Origin: JABCZS01 sp041660525
GTDB lineage: Bacteria; Pseudomonadota; Gammaproteobacteria; JABCZS01
Assembly (NCBI GenBank): GCA_041660525.1
Contig: JBAZWD010000019.1
Span: 1 to 28,553 of the forward strand
Direction: 5' to 3'
DNA length: 28,553 bases
The notes under the pieces: model-generated
The model's input: the letters and a program-made list of their open reading frames with translations, nothing else
Told to the model about the DNA's origin: nothing
Database searches by the model: none
Shown here: positions 8,311 to 16,344 of the stretch, piece by piece
How the letters are laid out: each line of letters opens with the position of its first letter
How positions within the stretch are numbered: the stretch's first letter is position 1
Position numbers and translations under genes: made by a program

Positions 8311-10194
8311 TCAAATTTCCGCTAAATCGCCTTTTTCTTCGAGCCAAGTTTTTCTATCCGCCGCACGTTTTTTGCCAAGCAATAAATCCATCATTTGTTG
8401 TGTCGCGGGCGCATCATCTATTGTTAACTGTATCAAGCGTCTTGTTTCTGTAGCCATAGTAGTTTCACGTAATTGCAAGGGATTCATTTCGCCCAAACCT
8501 TTGAAACGTTGTACCGATACTTTCGTTTTTTTATCGCTTAATCTATCCAAAATACCTTTTTTCTCCGCATCATCCAGTGCGTAAAAAACCTCTTTACCCG
8601 AATCAATACGGTATAAAGGTGGCATCGCTACAAAAATATTGCCGGCCATAACTAAAGGTTTAAAGTGTTGTAAAAATAATGCACACAATAACGTAGCAAT
8701 ATGCGCGCCGTCTGAATCCGCATCCGCCAAAATACAAATTTTGTGATAACGTAAACCGTCAATTTTATCGGAACCCGGATCAACACCAATTGCAACTGCA
8801 ATATCATGTACTTCTTGTGATGCTAATACTTGATCAACATCCACTTCCCAAGTATTTAAGATTTTGCCGCGTAATGGCATGACTGCTTGATAATCACGAT
8901 TACGTGCTTGTTTTGCACTGCCACCTGCAGAATCCCCTTCCACTAAAAATAATTCACACAGTTTAGGTTCATTGGAAACGCAATCGGCTAATTTACCAGG
9001 TAATGCTGGGCCACTGGTGACTGTTTTACGTGCAACGGCTTTACCTGCGCGCAAACGTTTTTGCGCTTGTTCAATCGCAAGCGCCGCTATTTTTTCACCT
9101 TCATGTACATGTTGATGCAGCCATAAACTCAAGGCATCTTTTACAACACCTTGCACAAAAGGTGCAGATTGACGTGAGGTTAAACGTTCTTTGGTTTGTG
9201 ATGCAAAAGCAGGTTCTTGCATTTTTACCGATAAAACATAAGCACATTGTTCCCACACATCATCGGGTGCGAGTTTTACACCGCGTGGTAATAAATTACG
9301 TACTTCACAAAATTCACGTAACGCTTCTAATAAACCTGCGCGTAAACCATTGACATGTGTTCCACCTTGTTCGGTTGGAATTAAATTCACATAACTTTCG
9401 GTTAGTTTTTCACCGCCATCGATTTGCCAAACGAGCGCCCAATCAACTGTTTCTGTTTGTGCAGCAAATTGACCGATAAAAGGCGCATCGGGTAAATAAT
9501 TTTCGTTTTTTAAGAAACTGAGTAAATATTCTTTAATACCATCTTCATAATGCCAAACTTCAGTTTTATCTGTTTGTTCATCATGAAATGTGACATGTAA
9601 ACCTGCGCATAATACCGCTTTAGCGCGCAACACATGCCTTAAATGAGAAGCTGAAAATTTAGGCGTATCAAAATAATGCGCATTAGGCCAAAAACGAATA
9701 AAGGTACCTGTTTCTTGATTTTTTACTTTCCCGGTGACGTGTAATTTTTCTGTCACATCACCATTTTGTAGATGCATTTTATAAGATTGACCATCACGTT
9801 TAATGATAACTTCCAGATTGCTGGATAAAGCATTCACAACAGAAACACCCACACCATGCAAACCACCTGAAAATTGGTAATTTTTATTGGAGAATTTTCC
9901 ACCCGCATGTAAGCGCGTTAAAATTAATTCTACACCAGAGATTTTTTCTTCTGGATGTTTATCAACCGGCATACCGCGGCCATCATCAGAAACGGATAAA
10001 GAACCGTCTTTATATAAAATAACTTCGATACTTTTCGCAAAGCCAGCTATGGCTTCATCGACACTGTTATCAATGACTTCCTGCGCCAAATGATTTGGAC
10101 GTGTAGTATCGGTATACATACCGGGACGCCGTTTGACAGGATCTAATCCGGTTAATACCTCTATCGATTCGGCTGTATATTTCTGACTGGCCAT
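8311..10194 (-). CDS. parE: DNA topoisomerase IV subunit B (ATPase)
   Basis: This ATPase subunit drives strand passage by topoisomerase IV. GHKL motifs are clear: E39 and N43 in AQEVIDNSVDEA, DDGRGMPVDKHPEEK at 70-84, and GGLHGVGVSVVNALS at 110-124. The TOPRIM metal site is present as LVEGDSAGGSAKQ (around residues 410-425) and DADSDGAHIATLL (around 490). The 627-residue length matches E. coli ParE (630), and the lack of a long TOPRIM insertion separates it from gyrase B. The adjacent parC, one base downstream, confirms the assignment. The pair is divergent from the phosphoribosyltransferase gene across a 107-base intergenic region that holds a plausible promoter. Confidence 0.97.
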   Translation of the reverse strand: MASQKYTAESIEVLTGLDPVKRRPGMYTDTTRPNHLAQEVIDNSVDEAIAGFAKSIEVILYKDGSLSVSDDGRGMPVDKHPEEKISGVELILTRLHAGGKFSNKNYQFSGGLHGVGVSVVNALSSNLEVIIKRDGQSYKMHLQNGDVTEKLHVTGKVKNQETGTFIRFWPNAHYFDTPKFSASHLRHVLRAKAVLCAGLHVTFHDEQTDKTEVWHYEDGIKEYLLSFLKNENYLPDAPFIGQFAAQTETVDWALVWQIDGGEKLTESYVNLIPTEQGGTHVNGLRAGLLEALREFCEVRNLLPRGVKLAPDDVWEQCAYVLSVKMQEPAFASQTKERLTSRQSAPFVQGVVKDALSLWLHQHVHEGEKIAALAIEQAQKRLRAGKAVARKTVTSGPALPGKLADCVSNEPKLCELFLVEGDSAGGSAKQARNRDYQAVMPLRGKILNTWEVDVDQVLASQEVHDIAVAIGVDPGSDKIDGLRYHKICILADADSDGAHIATLLCALFLQHFKPLVMAGNIFVAMPPLYRIDSGKEVFYALDDAEKKGILDRLSDKKTKVSVQRFKGLGEMNPLQLRETTMATETRRLIQLTIDDAPATQQMMDLLLGKKRAADRKTWLEEKGDLAEI

Positions 10195-10214
10195 GTTTTA
10201 AGCAATCCACTGAC

Positions 10215-10243
10215 TATAAAAAGTAACGTTAACTTTAACACAA
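10215..10243 (-). promoter_or_regulatory. Possible sigma-70 promoter for parE-parC
   Basis: On the minus strand a TTGTGT box (10238-10243) and a TTTATA box (10215-10220) are separated by 17 bases, ending about 20 bases before the parE start codon. Both boxes are partial matches to consensus, so this is a candidate only. Confidence 0.35.
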
Positions 10244-10301
10244 TGTAGCAGTAACGCAAACATTAGCTCTATGCTAACCTTTCATTTTAAAGGTAACATT
10301 T

Positions 10302-10937
10302 ATGATTTTCAAAAACCGCGAACAAGCCGCCAATTTACTGGCGCATGCCTTAATTGCTTATAAAGAAAAAAATCCTTTAGTGCTCGGCATTCCCCGTGGT
10401 GGCGTGCCCATGGCTAGAATAATTTCTGATTTTTTAGAAGGTGAAATGGATGTCATCTTGGTTCATAAACTCAGTGATCCCCATAATAAAGAATTAGCGA
10501 TTGGATCCATTGCGCAAAATGGTGAAATATATTTGAATATTCATGCGCAGAATGTTTCTAAAACTTATATTGAAGAAGAAGCACAAAAACAATTAACCTT
10601 GATACGCGAGCGCCGCGCACTTTATACGCCAACAAAACCTGTGCCTTTAATAAAAGATCGTATTGTTATTATTGTTGATGATGGTATAGCAACCGGTTCC
10701 ACTATGCTAGCGGCGATACAATCATTACGTACACAACATCCTGCAAAGCTAATCGTGGCTACGGCAGTGGGTCCTGCAGATACGATAGATTCATTACGAC
10801 CATTGGTTGAGCAAATTATTTGTTTAGCATTTCCAGATGATTTTTATGCGGTTGCACAATTTTTTTCTTTTTTTCCGCAAGTGAGCGATGAGCAGGTTAT
10901 TGAATATTTAAATAACACGCCTGTTCGAAGTAAATGA
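10302..10937 (+). CDS. Phosphoribosyltransferase domain protein
   Basis: This 211-residue protein has a type I phosphoribosyltransferase fold (COG1926-like). The PRPP-binding loop IVIIVDDGIATGSTM lies at 121-135, and the N-terminal strand-loop GIPRGGVPMA at 29-38 is typical of the subgroup. No pathway enzyme neighbour reveals the base it uses, so its substrate is unknown. A nucleotide salvage role or a non-canonical hydrolase role are both possible. The start has AAAGG nine bases upstream. That site lies in the right arm of a short perfect inverted repeat (ACCTTT 10277-10282, AAAGGT 10289-10294), which could hide it in the mRNA. The 3' end overlaps the convergent membrane-protein gene by 30 bases. 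Confidence 0.85.
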   Translation: MIFKNREQAANLLAHALIAYKEKNPLVLGIPRGGVPMARIISDFLEGEMDVILVHKLSDPHNKELAIGSIAQNGEIYLNIHAQNVSKTYIEEEAQKQLTLIRERRALYTPTKPVPLIKDRIVIIVDDGIATGSTMLAAIQSLRTQHPAKLIVATAVGPADTIDSLRPLVEQIICLAFPDDFYAVAQFFSFFPQVSDEQVIEYLNNTPVRSK

Positions 10938-12491
10938 AGAATCGCTTGAGCTTGGATTAAATGTTCCATATCCCTCTCCCTTGCATAAAAGTTGGAATGC
11001 AGGAACAAGCGGCTGCTGTACAATGGGATTTTGGTTTTCATTTTTTTCTTCATCCAACCAAGCGTTTAACTCGCTTTTATCTTCTAGATTAAGATATTCC
11101 CTTTCTATGATTGATCTTTTTTCATCCAAGGAAAGTTCCGGACAAATCGCCAGCACTGCAACGCTGCGATCAAAGTGTCTCGCATATGTATCAATGTGTG
11201 CTCGTGCTTCTTCGGTCATTGTTCCCTTTCTAGGGTGGGTACATTCTTTGGTAACATCCGCTAAAACATTTTCTTTAATCACTGCCCATAATGCCAGATT
11301 AACCATATAGTCACCGTCTTCTTCTCTACATTCTTTTATGATGGTCAAATCCGTCCTGAAATCCAATAATGCAGCTTTTGCATGCGCTTTTGTAATTCTC
11401 ATAAAATACTGCCCGCAAGCAGCACTATCTACCGGATGTAAATCTTCATTTTCTTGGGATGGATAAAAGTTATGAATGAGCGCTTGAGAATCCAATAGGC
11501 GTTCCAACTGACCTTCGAGGCAACCGCTTATACGAAGATTTTGGGCCATGCCAACTAATAAATCAGAAACAGCTCCTATAGGGTTGGCATTCGCTTTAAA
11601 ATTAGGAACATCATGCATCGAAACCCAAAGCAAACGGAGCGCTTCATGAACATCAATGCCATCGTATTTTCGAAATGTATTTTTTAAGATGGAATTAACA
11701 GTTTTTGTTAAACTTAAAAGACCTTTATTTTCTGCCCAAGTTAAGGCATCTTTTTTATCCTTTTTATCCTCTTCATTATTTTCTTTTAACTCCGGATAAA
11801 GGCCTTCTTTCATTTGAGAAAAAAAATCCTCTATTTCAAAATCAATTTGTTTAGGAGTTAATTGATCATATGTCTCTGTATCTGGATTATAACGTAGGTA
11901 TTTTCTAGGTAATAAAGTTTGTGAGCCTTGCATGCCTCGAATAAATGCCAAACGCATTTGCTCTAATTCAGGGTTGTGTACGCCTTGTGGACCTGTTAAA
12001 TCATGAAAATGCTGATTTTGAGGTTGGAAAAGGACAATATCATCAAAGAGGTTTAGCACTACGCGCGCAGCATCCGTCCAGGCATGACGAAATAATTCGC
12101 TAAAATTTGGCCAAGAAAAATCCCATGCACTTTCAACGCAGTGGGCTATCACTACATATAAGCCAACAAAAAAAATCACAGCCAAGCCCATACATCCTAA
12201 CCAAAAAAATGATATTAAACTATAAACAAGTAAGCAAAAATAATCGAACGCTACAAATGGCCATTTAATTAAGGCGAACACCCCATCTCGCTCAAAACTA
12301 ATTTGTCGAAACTGATCTCTGAGTCCATCCATATGAAGCCCCAGCAAGGTTAAAGTATCTTGCGCCAGGATTACTGTACTGCTAAGCACTATGGCAGCAG
12401 ATTTTGCTGAAAACCTTCTTTCTAGCGATAACTCATAGATAATTAATAGATATAATCTGTGAAAGTAGAATAAAATAATATTTGGTATCAT
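10908..12491 (-). CDS. Uncharacterised 527-residue membrane protein
   Basis: I do not recognise the family. The N-terminal 120 residues are hydrophobic: a short stretch at 3-19 and two adjoining transmembrane helices at about 77-98 and 99-118. The remaining 400 residues are soluble and mainly alpha-helical in composition. They include a highly charged linker at about 236-249 (KENNEEDKKDKKDA) and a repeatedly acidic C-terminal half. The last 20 residues are short and polar (NPSSSDSSFTS, then NRRVI). Start 12491 follows AGAGG by ten bases and a near-consensus promoter. The gene is monocistronic and sits between two plus-strand units. An N-terminal membrane hairpin with a large soluble domain and a polar tail would suit a secreted effector or envelope protein. 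Neither is shown. Confidence 0.75.
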   Translation of the reverse strand: MIPNIILFYFHRLYLLIIYELSLERRFSAKSAAIVLSSTVILAQDTLTLLGLHMDGLRDQFRQISFERDGVFALIKWPFVAFDYFCLLVYSLISFFWLGCMGLAVIFFVGLYVVIAHCVESAWDFSWPNFSELFRHAWTDAARVVLNLFDDIVLFQPQNQHFHDLTGPQGVHNPELEQMRLAFIRGMQGSQTLLPRKYLRYNPDTETYDQLTPKQIDFEIEDFFSQMKEGLYPELKENNEEDKKDKKDALTWAENKGLLSLTKTVNSILKNTFRKYDGIDVHEALRLLWVSMHDVPNFKANANPIGAVSDLLVGMAQNLRISGCLEGQLERLLDSQALIHNFYPSQENEDLHPVDSAACGQYFMRITKAHAKAALLDFRTDLTIIKECREEDGDYMVNLALWAVIKENVLADVTKECTHPRKGTMTEEARAHIDTYARHFDRSVAVLAICPELSLDEKRSIIEREYLNLEDKSELNAWLDEEKNENQNPIVQQPLVPAFQLLCKGEGYGTFNPSSSDSSFTSNRRVI

Positions 12492-12519
12492 CTCTAATAA
12501 GCCTCTATATACTTAAAAC

Positions 12520-12548
12520 ATAATACCATTCTTTAGTTGTTATTTCAA
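12520..12548 (-). promoter_or_regulatory. Strong sigma-70 promoter for the 527-residue protein gene
   Basis: On the minus strand TTGAAA (12543-12548) and TATTAT (12520-12525) are separated by exactly 17 bases, both one base from consensus. The predicted transcript would start near 12513, leaving a leader of about 22 bases. A short palindrome, GTTATT-TC-AATAAC (12539-12552), overlaps the -35 box and could be an operator. Confidence 0.65.
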
Positions 12549-12571
12549 TAACTTAAAAATAAAAGGAAACC

Positions 12572-13507
12572 ATGACCTGGCAAGGCAGAATAGATGGGCA
12601 AGGCCCTGAACATTTAAGAATACATCAGCTTATTAAGACTTATAAACCTTCACAAAAATCAGGCGCGGTGTTGCTTGGTTTTGAATGTGATGAAGGCGTT
12701 GCGCGTAATCATGGTCGTATTGGCGCAGCGGCAGCGCCCGATATCATTCGTCAGCAAATGGCGAATATGGCCGTGCATCAAGATTTTTCTTTATATGATG
12801 CGGGTAATATTGTTTGTAAAAATCAGGATCTAGAATCTGCCCAGACGCAATTGGCTAACACTGTTACAAATTTATTGCTCGAGAAACATTTTCCTATTAT
12901 TTTGGGCGGTGGGCATGAAATGGCTTATGGCAGTTTTTTAGGTTTATTTAATGCACTGCATGATAAGAACCGTATTGGTATTATAAATTTCGATGCGCAT
13001 TTTGATTTGCGGGAAAATACCGTTGCTACATCGGGCACGCCTTTTCTTCAAATCGCACAGCATTTAAAAATGCACCATCAAGAATTTCATTACTTATGTT
13101 TGGGTATTTGTGAGAACAGTAATACGCGTATTCTATTCAAACGCGCCCAAGATCTAGGCGCGACCCATATTTTAGATAAACAGCTAACTTATAATAATAT
13201 GTCAGTAACTGTGCAACAAATAGAGACCTTTTTGCAAAAAGTAGATATAATCTACGTTTCGATCGACCTGGATGTCTTCTCTTATATACAAGCGCCAGGC
13301 GTGAGTGCTCCCGCAGTATTAGGGGTGAGACTTGAGATCGTTGAACAATTACTGCAAGTTATTTTTTCAAGTAAAAAAGTACGCCTTGCCGATATAGCAG
13401 AATGTAACCCGGCCTATGATATTCAAAACCATACGGCACGGCTTGCAGCCTATTTAACTATGGAACTCATAAAAACCTGGAGTACCCGATGCAAGAATGG
13501 TCATTAG
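12572..13507 (+). CDS. hutG: Formimidoylglutamase (arginase/ureohydrolase family)
   Basis: The enzyme hydrolyses N-formimino-L-glutamate to glutamate and formamide, the last step of one histidine-degradation route. The di-manganese ligands of the ureohydrolase family are all visible: H115 (LGGGHEMAYG), D141, H143 and D145 (NFDAHFDLR), and D232 and D234 (SIDLDVF). The SGTPF motif at 154-158 and the length of 311 residues fit HutG better than arginase or agmatinase. The start has AAAGGA upstream. hutH, hutU and hutI are not in the window. The last 19 bases overlap gltS, so the two are co-translated. An arginase-family relative with another guanidino or formimino substrate remains possible. Confidence 0.85.
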   Translation: MTWQGRIDGQGPEHLRIHQLIKTYKPSQKSGAVLLGFECDEGVARNHGRIGAAAAPDIIRQQMANMAVHQDFSLYDAGNIVCKNQDLESAQTQLANTVTNLLLEKHFPIILGGGHEMAYGSFLGLFNALHDKNRIGIINFDAHFDLRENTVATSGTPFLQIAQHLKMHHQEFHYLCLGICENSNTRILFKRAQDLGATHILDKQLTYNNMSVTVQQIETFLQKVDIIYVSIDLDVFSYIQAPGVSAPAVLGVRLEIVEQLLQVIFSSKKVRLADIAECNPAYDIQNHTARLAAYLTMELIKTWSTRCKNGH

Positions 13508-14700
13508 ATTTAGTTACCACCAGCGCATTAACCGTTATGCTGGTTATGTTAGGATTTCAATTAAAGCACCGCATTAAGTGCCTAGAGCGATTTTGTGTTC
13601 CCGTAGCAGTTATAGGTGGCTTTACCGCAGCCTTGCTAAATCTTGTCCTTAAAGAAGCAGATTTATGTATTTTTCACTTTGATACCACCCTACAAGTGCC
13701 CGCCATGGTAGCCTTTTTTACCACTATTGGCTTAGGTGGCAGCTTTCTATCCATTCGGCAAGGCGGTAAATTACTCATCGGATATTTGGTCATTTGCTGG
13801 ATATTAGTGATATTTCAAGATATTTTAGGCGCAAGTATGGCCAGTCTTTTTGGGCTTAACCCTATATATGGAGTTATGGCGGGCGGTGTTTCGCTACAAG
13901 GCGGTCATGGTACTGCGGCTGCATTTGGTAACTTAGCAGAAAGTTTAGGTGTGCAAGATGCGACTATGGTGGCTTTGGCTTGCGCAACATTTGGATTAAT
14001 AGCCGGCGGCTTATTAGGCGGACCTTTGGCCAGCTATTTAATCAGAAAACATCAGCTGACTATTCCAACGAATTCTCCAGAAACAGTAAAAGCACCTGTA
14101 CAACTTTATGATCGAGAAGAAAATCTACAACTCACCAGTTATCAACTTATTGCCTCGGGTGGTTTGATTCTAGTACTGATGACACTTGGATTTTGGATCA
14201 GCGGTTTATTTACAAGTTATTTTCATGTTATGTTGCCGACTTACGTAGGCGCCATGTTTGTTGCTATTGTATTTCGTAATTTAAATGATAAATTCCGCAT
14301 GATTAAATTAAATAATACTGCGATTGATGTCATAGCAGATTTATCATTAGGTTTCTTTTTAACCCAAGCGACTATGAATTTAAAAATTTGGGATCTTTAT
14401 TCATTAGCCTTACCATTAACATGCATAGTTATCATTCAAGTCGTACTCATGTTATTAATAACACTTTATATAGTGTTCCCATTGATGGGTAAAGATTACG
14501 ATGCAGCTGTTATGTGTTCCGGACTTATGGGACATGGCCTTGGCGCTGTACCGAGTGCGGTTGCAAATATGGATGCTGTATGTAAAGACTTTAATGCATT
14601 TTCCTATAAAGCTTTTTTAATCGTACCACTCTCTGGCGCTGTATTGGTTGATATAGTTGGCGTGCCTTTCCATGTGTGGATTATTAATTATTTGCAATAA
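13489..14700 (+). CDS. gltS: Sodium/glutamate symporter family protein GltS
   Basis: This 403-residue inner-membrane transporter matches the ESS/GltS family, which couples glutamate uptake to Na+. It has two inverted halves, each with a glycine-rich re-entrant loop: GGVSLQGGHGTAAAFGN at 132-148, and a second near 340 (CSGLMGHGLGAVPSA). About ten hydrophobic helices are apparent, and the length equals E. coli GltS (401). The start ATG at 13489 lies inside the end of hutG. This overlap suggests that the transported substrate relates to histidine catabolism, either glutamate or formiminoglutamate, which is inference. The gene runs toward the ribosomal block, and the shared hairpin at 14853-14924 may stop transcripts from both sides. 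Confidence 0.9.
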   Translation: MQEWSLDLVTTSALTVMLVMLGFQLKHRIKCLERFCVPVAVIGGFTAALLNLVLKEADLCIFHFDTTLQVPAMVAFFTTIGLGGSFLSIRQGGKLLIGYLVICWILVIFQDILGASMASLFGLNPIYGVMAGGVSLQGGHGTAAAFGNLAESLGVQDATMVALACATFGLIAGGLLGGPLASYLIRKHQLTIPTNSPETVKAPVQLYDREENLQLTSYQLIASGGLILVLMTLGFWISGLFTSYFHVMLPTYVGAMFVAIVFRNLNDKFRMIKLNNTAIDVIADLSLGFFLTQATMNLKIWDLYSLALPLTCIVIIQVVLMLLITLYIVFPLMGKDYDAAVMCSGLMGHGLGAVPSAVANMDAVCKDFNAFSYKAFLIVPLSGAVLVDIVGVPFHVWIINYLQ

Positions 14701-14844
14701 GATTGGTTGCTTTTATTAAGCGTCCATAATCAAAATGGGCGCGTGGTTTGAGGATTTGCATCTGAAAAAATACATGACGATAGTTAGTGTTAAAAAAAAC
14801 GCATCAGCCATGACCACGATGACCCAACTGAAAAATGATTGATT

Positions 14845-14924
14845 AAAAAAAGCACCATGGATATTTCCTGAACTCTACTGGCTATTAAAAAAATAGCATC
14901 AGAGTATCAGGCAATATCCAGGCG
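14845..14924 (-). terminator. Long hairpin terminator at the end of the alpha operon
   Basis: On the minus strand, three bases after the rplQ stop, a long imperfect palindrome begins. Outer arms at 14858-14871 and 14907-14920 pair over 14 positions with one mismatch, followed inward by ACUCU/AGAGU and GCUAUU/AAUAGC pairs around a five-U loop. A further CGCC/GGUG base (one bulge) brings the stem to about 28 pairs. It is followed by C and then seven Us (14851-14845). This is the layout of a Rho-independent terminator. In the opposite direction the hairpin is followed by only a weakly U-rich run, so termination of gltS transcripts here is less certain. The rest of the 227-base gap 14701-14927 shows no convincing gene. 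Confidence 0.7.
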
Positions 14925-14927
14925 TTC

Positions 14928-15308
14928 TTATTCTGAAGCTTGTGTATCTATGACGCGATCAACGAGTTCAACATATGCCATCGGAGCACTGTCGCCTGCA
15001 CGAAAACCACATTTAAGTACGCGGGTATAACCGCCGGGTCTTGTTGAATGATTAGGTGCTGTGATTTCAAATAATTTTTTCACAGCTTCAATACTACGTA
15101 AGCGTGAAAATGCTAAGCGGCGGTTAGCCACAGAGTCATTTTTTGCTAGAGTAATTAAAGGCTCAATTACGCGGCGTAATTCTTTTGCTTTTGGCACTGT
15201 TGTACGAATCAACTCATGCTCAATCAAAGATGCAGCCATGTTGCGAAACATCGCCTTACGATGAGAACTGGTGCGATTAAGTTTCCGGCCGGCTTTACGA
15301 TGACGCAT
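14928..15308 (-). CDS. rplQ: Ribosomal protein bL17
   Basis: This large-subunit protein lines the outer end of the peptide exit tunnel. At 126 residues it is the same size as E. coli L17 (127), with the diagnostic opening MRHRKAGRKLNRTSSHRKAM and the segment RVLKCGFRAGDSAPMAYVEL. It is the last gene of the alpha operon, 22 bases after rpoA, and is followed immediately by the terminator hairpin. Confidence 0.98.
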   Translation of the reverse strand: MRHRKAGRKLNRTSSHRKAMFRNMAASLIEHELIRTTVPKAKELRRVIEPLITLAKNDSVANRRLAFSRLRSIEAVKKLFEITAPNHSTRPGGYTRVLKCGFRAGDSAPMAYVELVDRVIDTQASE

Positions 15309-15330
15309 GTTTCTATCCTCTCTTTAATTC

Positions 15331-16323
15331 TTAGTCATTACCTTGCAACATTTTCGGTGGCCAGCCTTCTATCTTCATACCTAAAGACAAACCACGAGCG
15401 TGCAATACCTCTTTAATTTCTGTTAATGATTTTTTACCTAGATTAGGTGTTTTTAATAATTCAACTTCACTACGTTGAATTAAGTCACCAATGTAAAAAA
15501 TATTTTCCGCTTTCAAACAATTTGCAGAACGTACTGTTAATTCTAAATCATCGACTGAGCGCATTAATAAAGGATCAATTTCTGCTTCTTTCTTTTTAGT
15601 TTTAGGTGTTTGTTCTGCTTCTAAGCCTACGAATACGGATAATTGATCACGCAATATTGTTGCAGCGCGACGAATAGCTTCTTCAGGATCAATGGCACCG
15701 TTAGTTTGTAAGTCAATAATTAATTTATCTAAGTCCGTGCGTTGCTCAACACGTGCACTTTCAACAGCATAATTGACCTTTAATACAGGTGTAAAAGTTG
15801 CATCTAAACGTAATAGACCCACTTCTTTACTGCCTTCTTCCATATGTAAGTTTGCATGTGCAGGAACATAACCACGACCAAGGGCCACTTTAATGGTCAT
15901 ATTGATACTGGTGTTTTGTCCTGTAATATGACAAATAACGTAATCTGGATTTACAATTTCAACATTAGGATCAGCTTGAATATCAGAGGCTTTAACAACG
16001 CCTTTACCGGTTTTGCTAATTTTCAAAGTAACTTCATCTTTATCATGAAGAATGATCGCAATGCCTTTTAAGTTTAATAAAATTTCAATCACGTCTTCTT
16101 GCACGCCTTCTAATGCGCTGTATTCATGAAGTACGCCATCGATATGCGCTTCTACTACAGCTGCACCTGGCATGGATGATAATAAAATACGACGTAGGGA
16201 ATTACCTAAAGTATGACCAAAACCACGCTCTAAAGGTTCTAAGGTTATTTTCGCACAATTAAAACCGATATGTTCAACATCAACAATACGGGGTTTTAAA
16301 AAATCGGTAGCTAAATTTTGCAT
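15331..16323 (-). CDS. rpoA: RNA polymerase alpha subunit
   Basis: The 330-residue alpha subunit dimerises to nucleate RNA polymerase assembly. The N-terminal domain carries the dimer signature GFGHTLGNSLRRILLSSMPG (about 35-54). The C-terminal domain has the UP-element and activator surface LTVRSANCLKAENIFYIGDL, including the arginine equivalent to E. coli R265. The linker (about 235-250, EQTPKTKKKEAEIDP) is lysine-rich. Sequence and length closely track E. coli (329). It lies 21 bases downstream of rpsD and 22 upstream of rplQ. Confidence 0.99.
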   Translation of the reverse strand: MQNLATDFLKPRIVDVEHIGFNCAKITLEPLERGFGHTLGNSLRRILLSSMPGAAVVEAHIDGVLHEYSALEGVQEDVIEILLNLKGIAIILHDKDEVTLKISKTGKGVVKASDIQADPNVEIVNPDYVICHITGQNTSINMTIKVALGRGYVPAHANLHMEEGSKEVGLLRLDATFTPVLKVNYAVESARVEQRTDLDKLIIDLQTNGAIDPEEAIRRAATILRDQLSVFVGLEAEQTPKTKKKEAEIDPLLMRSVDDLELTVRSANCLKAENIFYIGDLIQRSEVELLKTPNLGKKSLTEIKEVLHARGLSLGMKIEGWPPKMLQGND

Positions 16324-16344
16324 CTATGGGCTCCAGTTCAATTA

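Noticed and set aside
8311..10194. Alternative assignment of the ParE/ParC pair as GyrB/GyrA.
   Set aside because: The lengths (627 and about 749) and the side-by-side arrangement fit topoisomerase IV. Gyrase subunits of Gammaproteobacteria are longer.
10264..10278. A short inverted repeat TTAGC-TCTAT-GCTAA ahead of the phosphoribosyltransferase gene.
   Set aside because: Five-base arms in AT-rich intergenic DNA are expected by chance. No partner regulator is evident.
14716..14858. A possible 47-residue small membrane protein on the minus strand (start ATG 14858, AGGA upstream) that would read through if the seven-base homopolymer at 14845-14851 had one more base.
   Set aside because: The homopolymer is better explained as the U-tract of the terminator, the ribosome binding site lies inside its stem, and T-rich DNA encodes hydrophobic residues by chance. 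Conservation or an extra base in raw reads would reopen the case.
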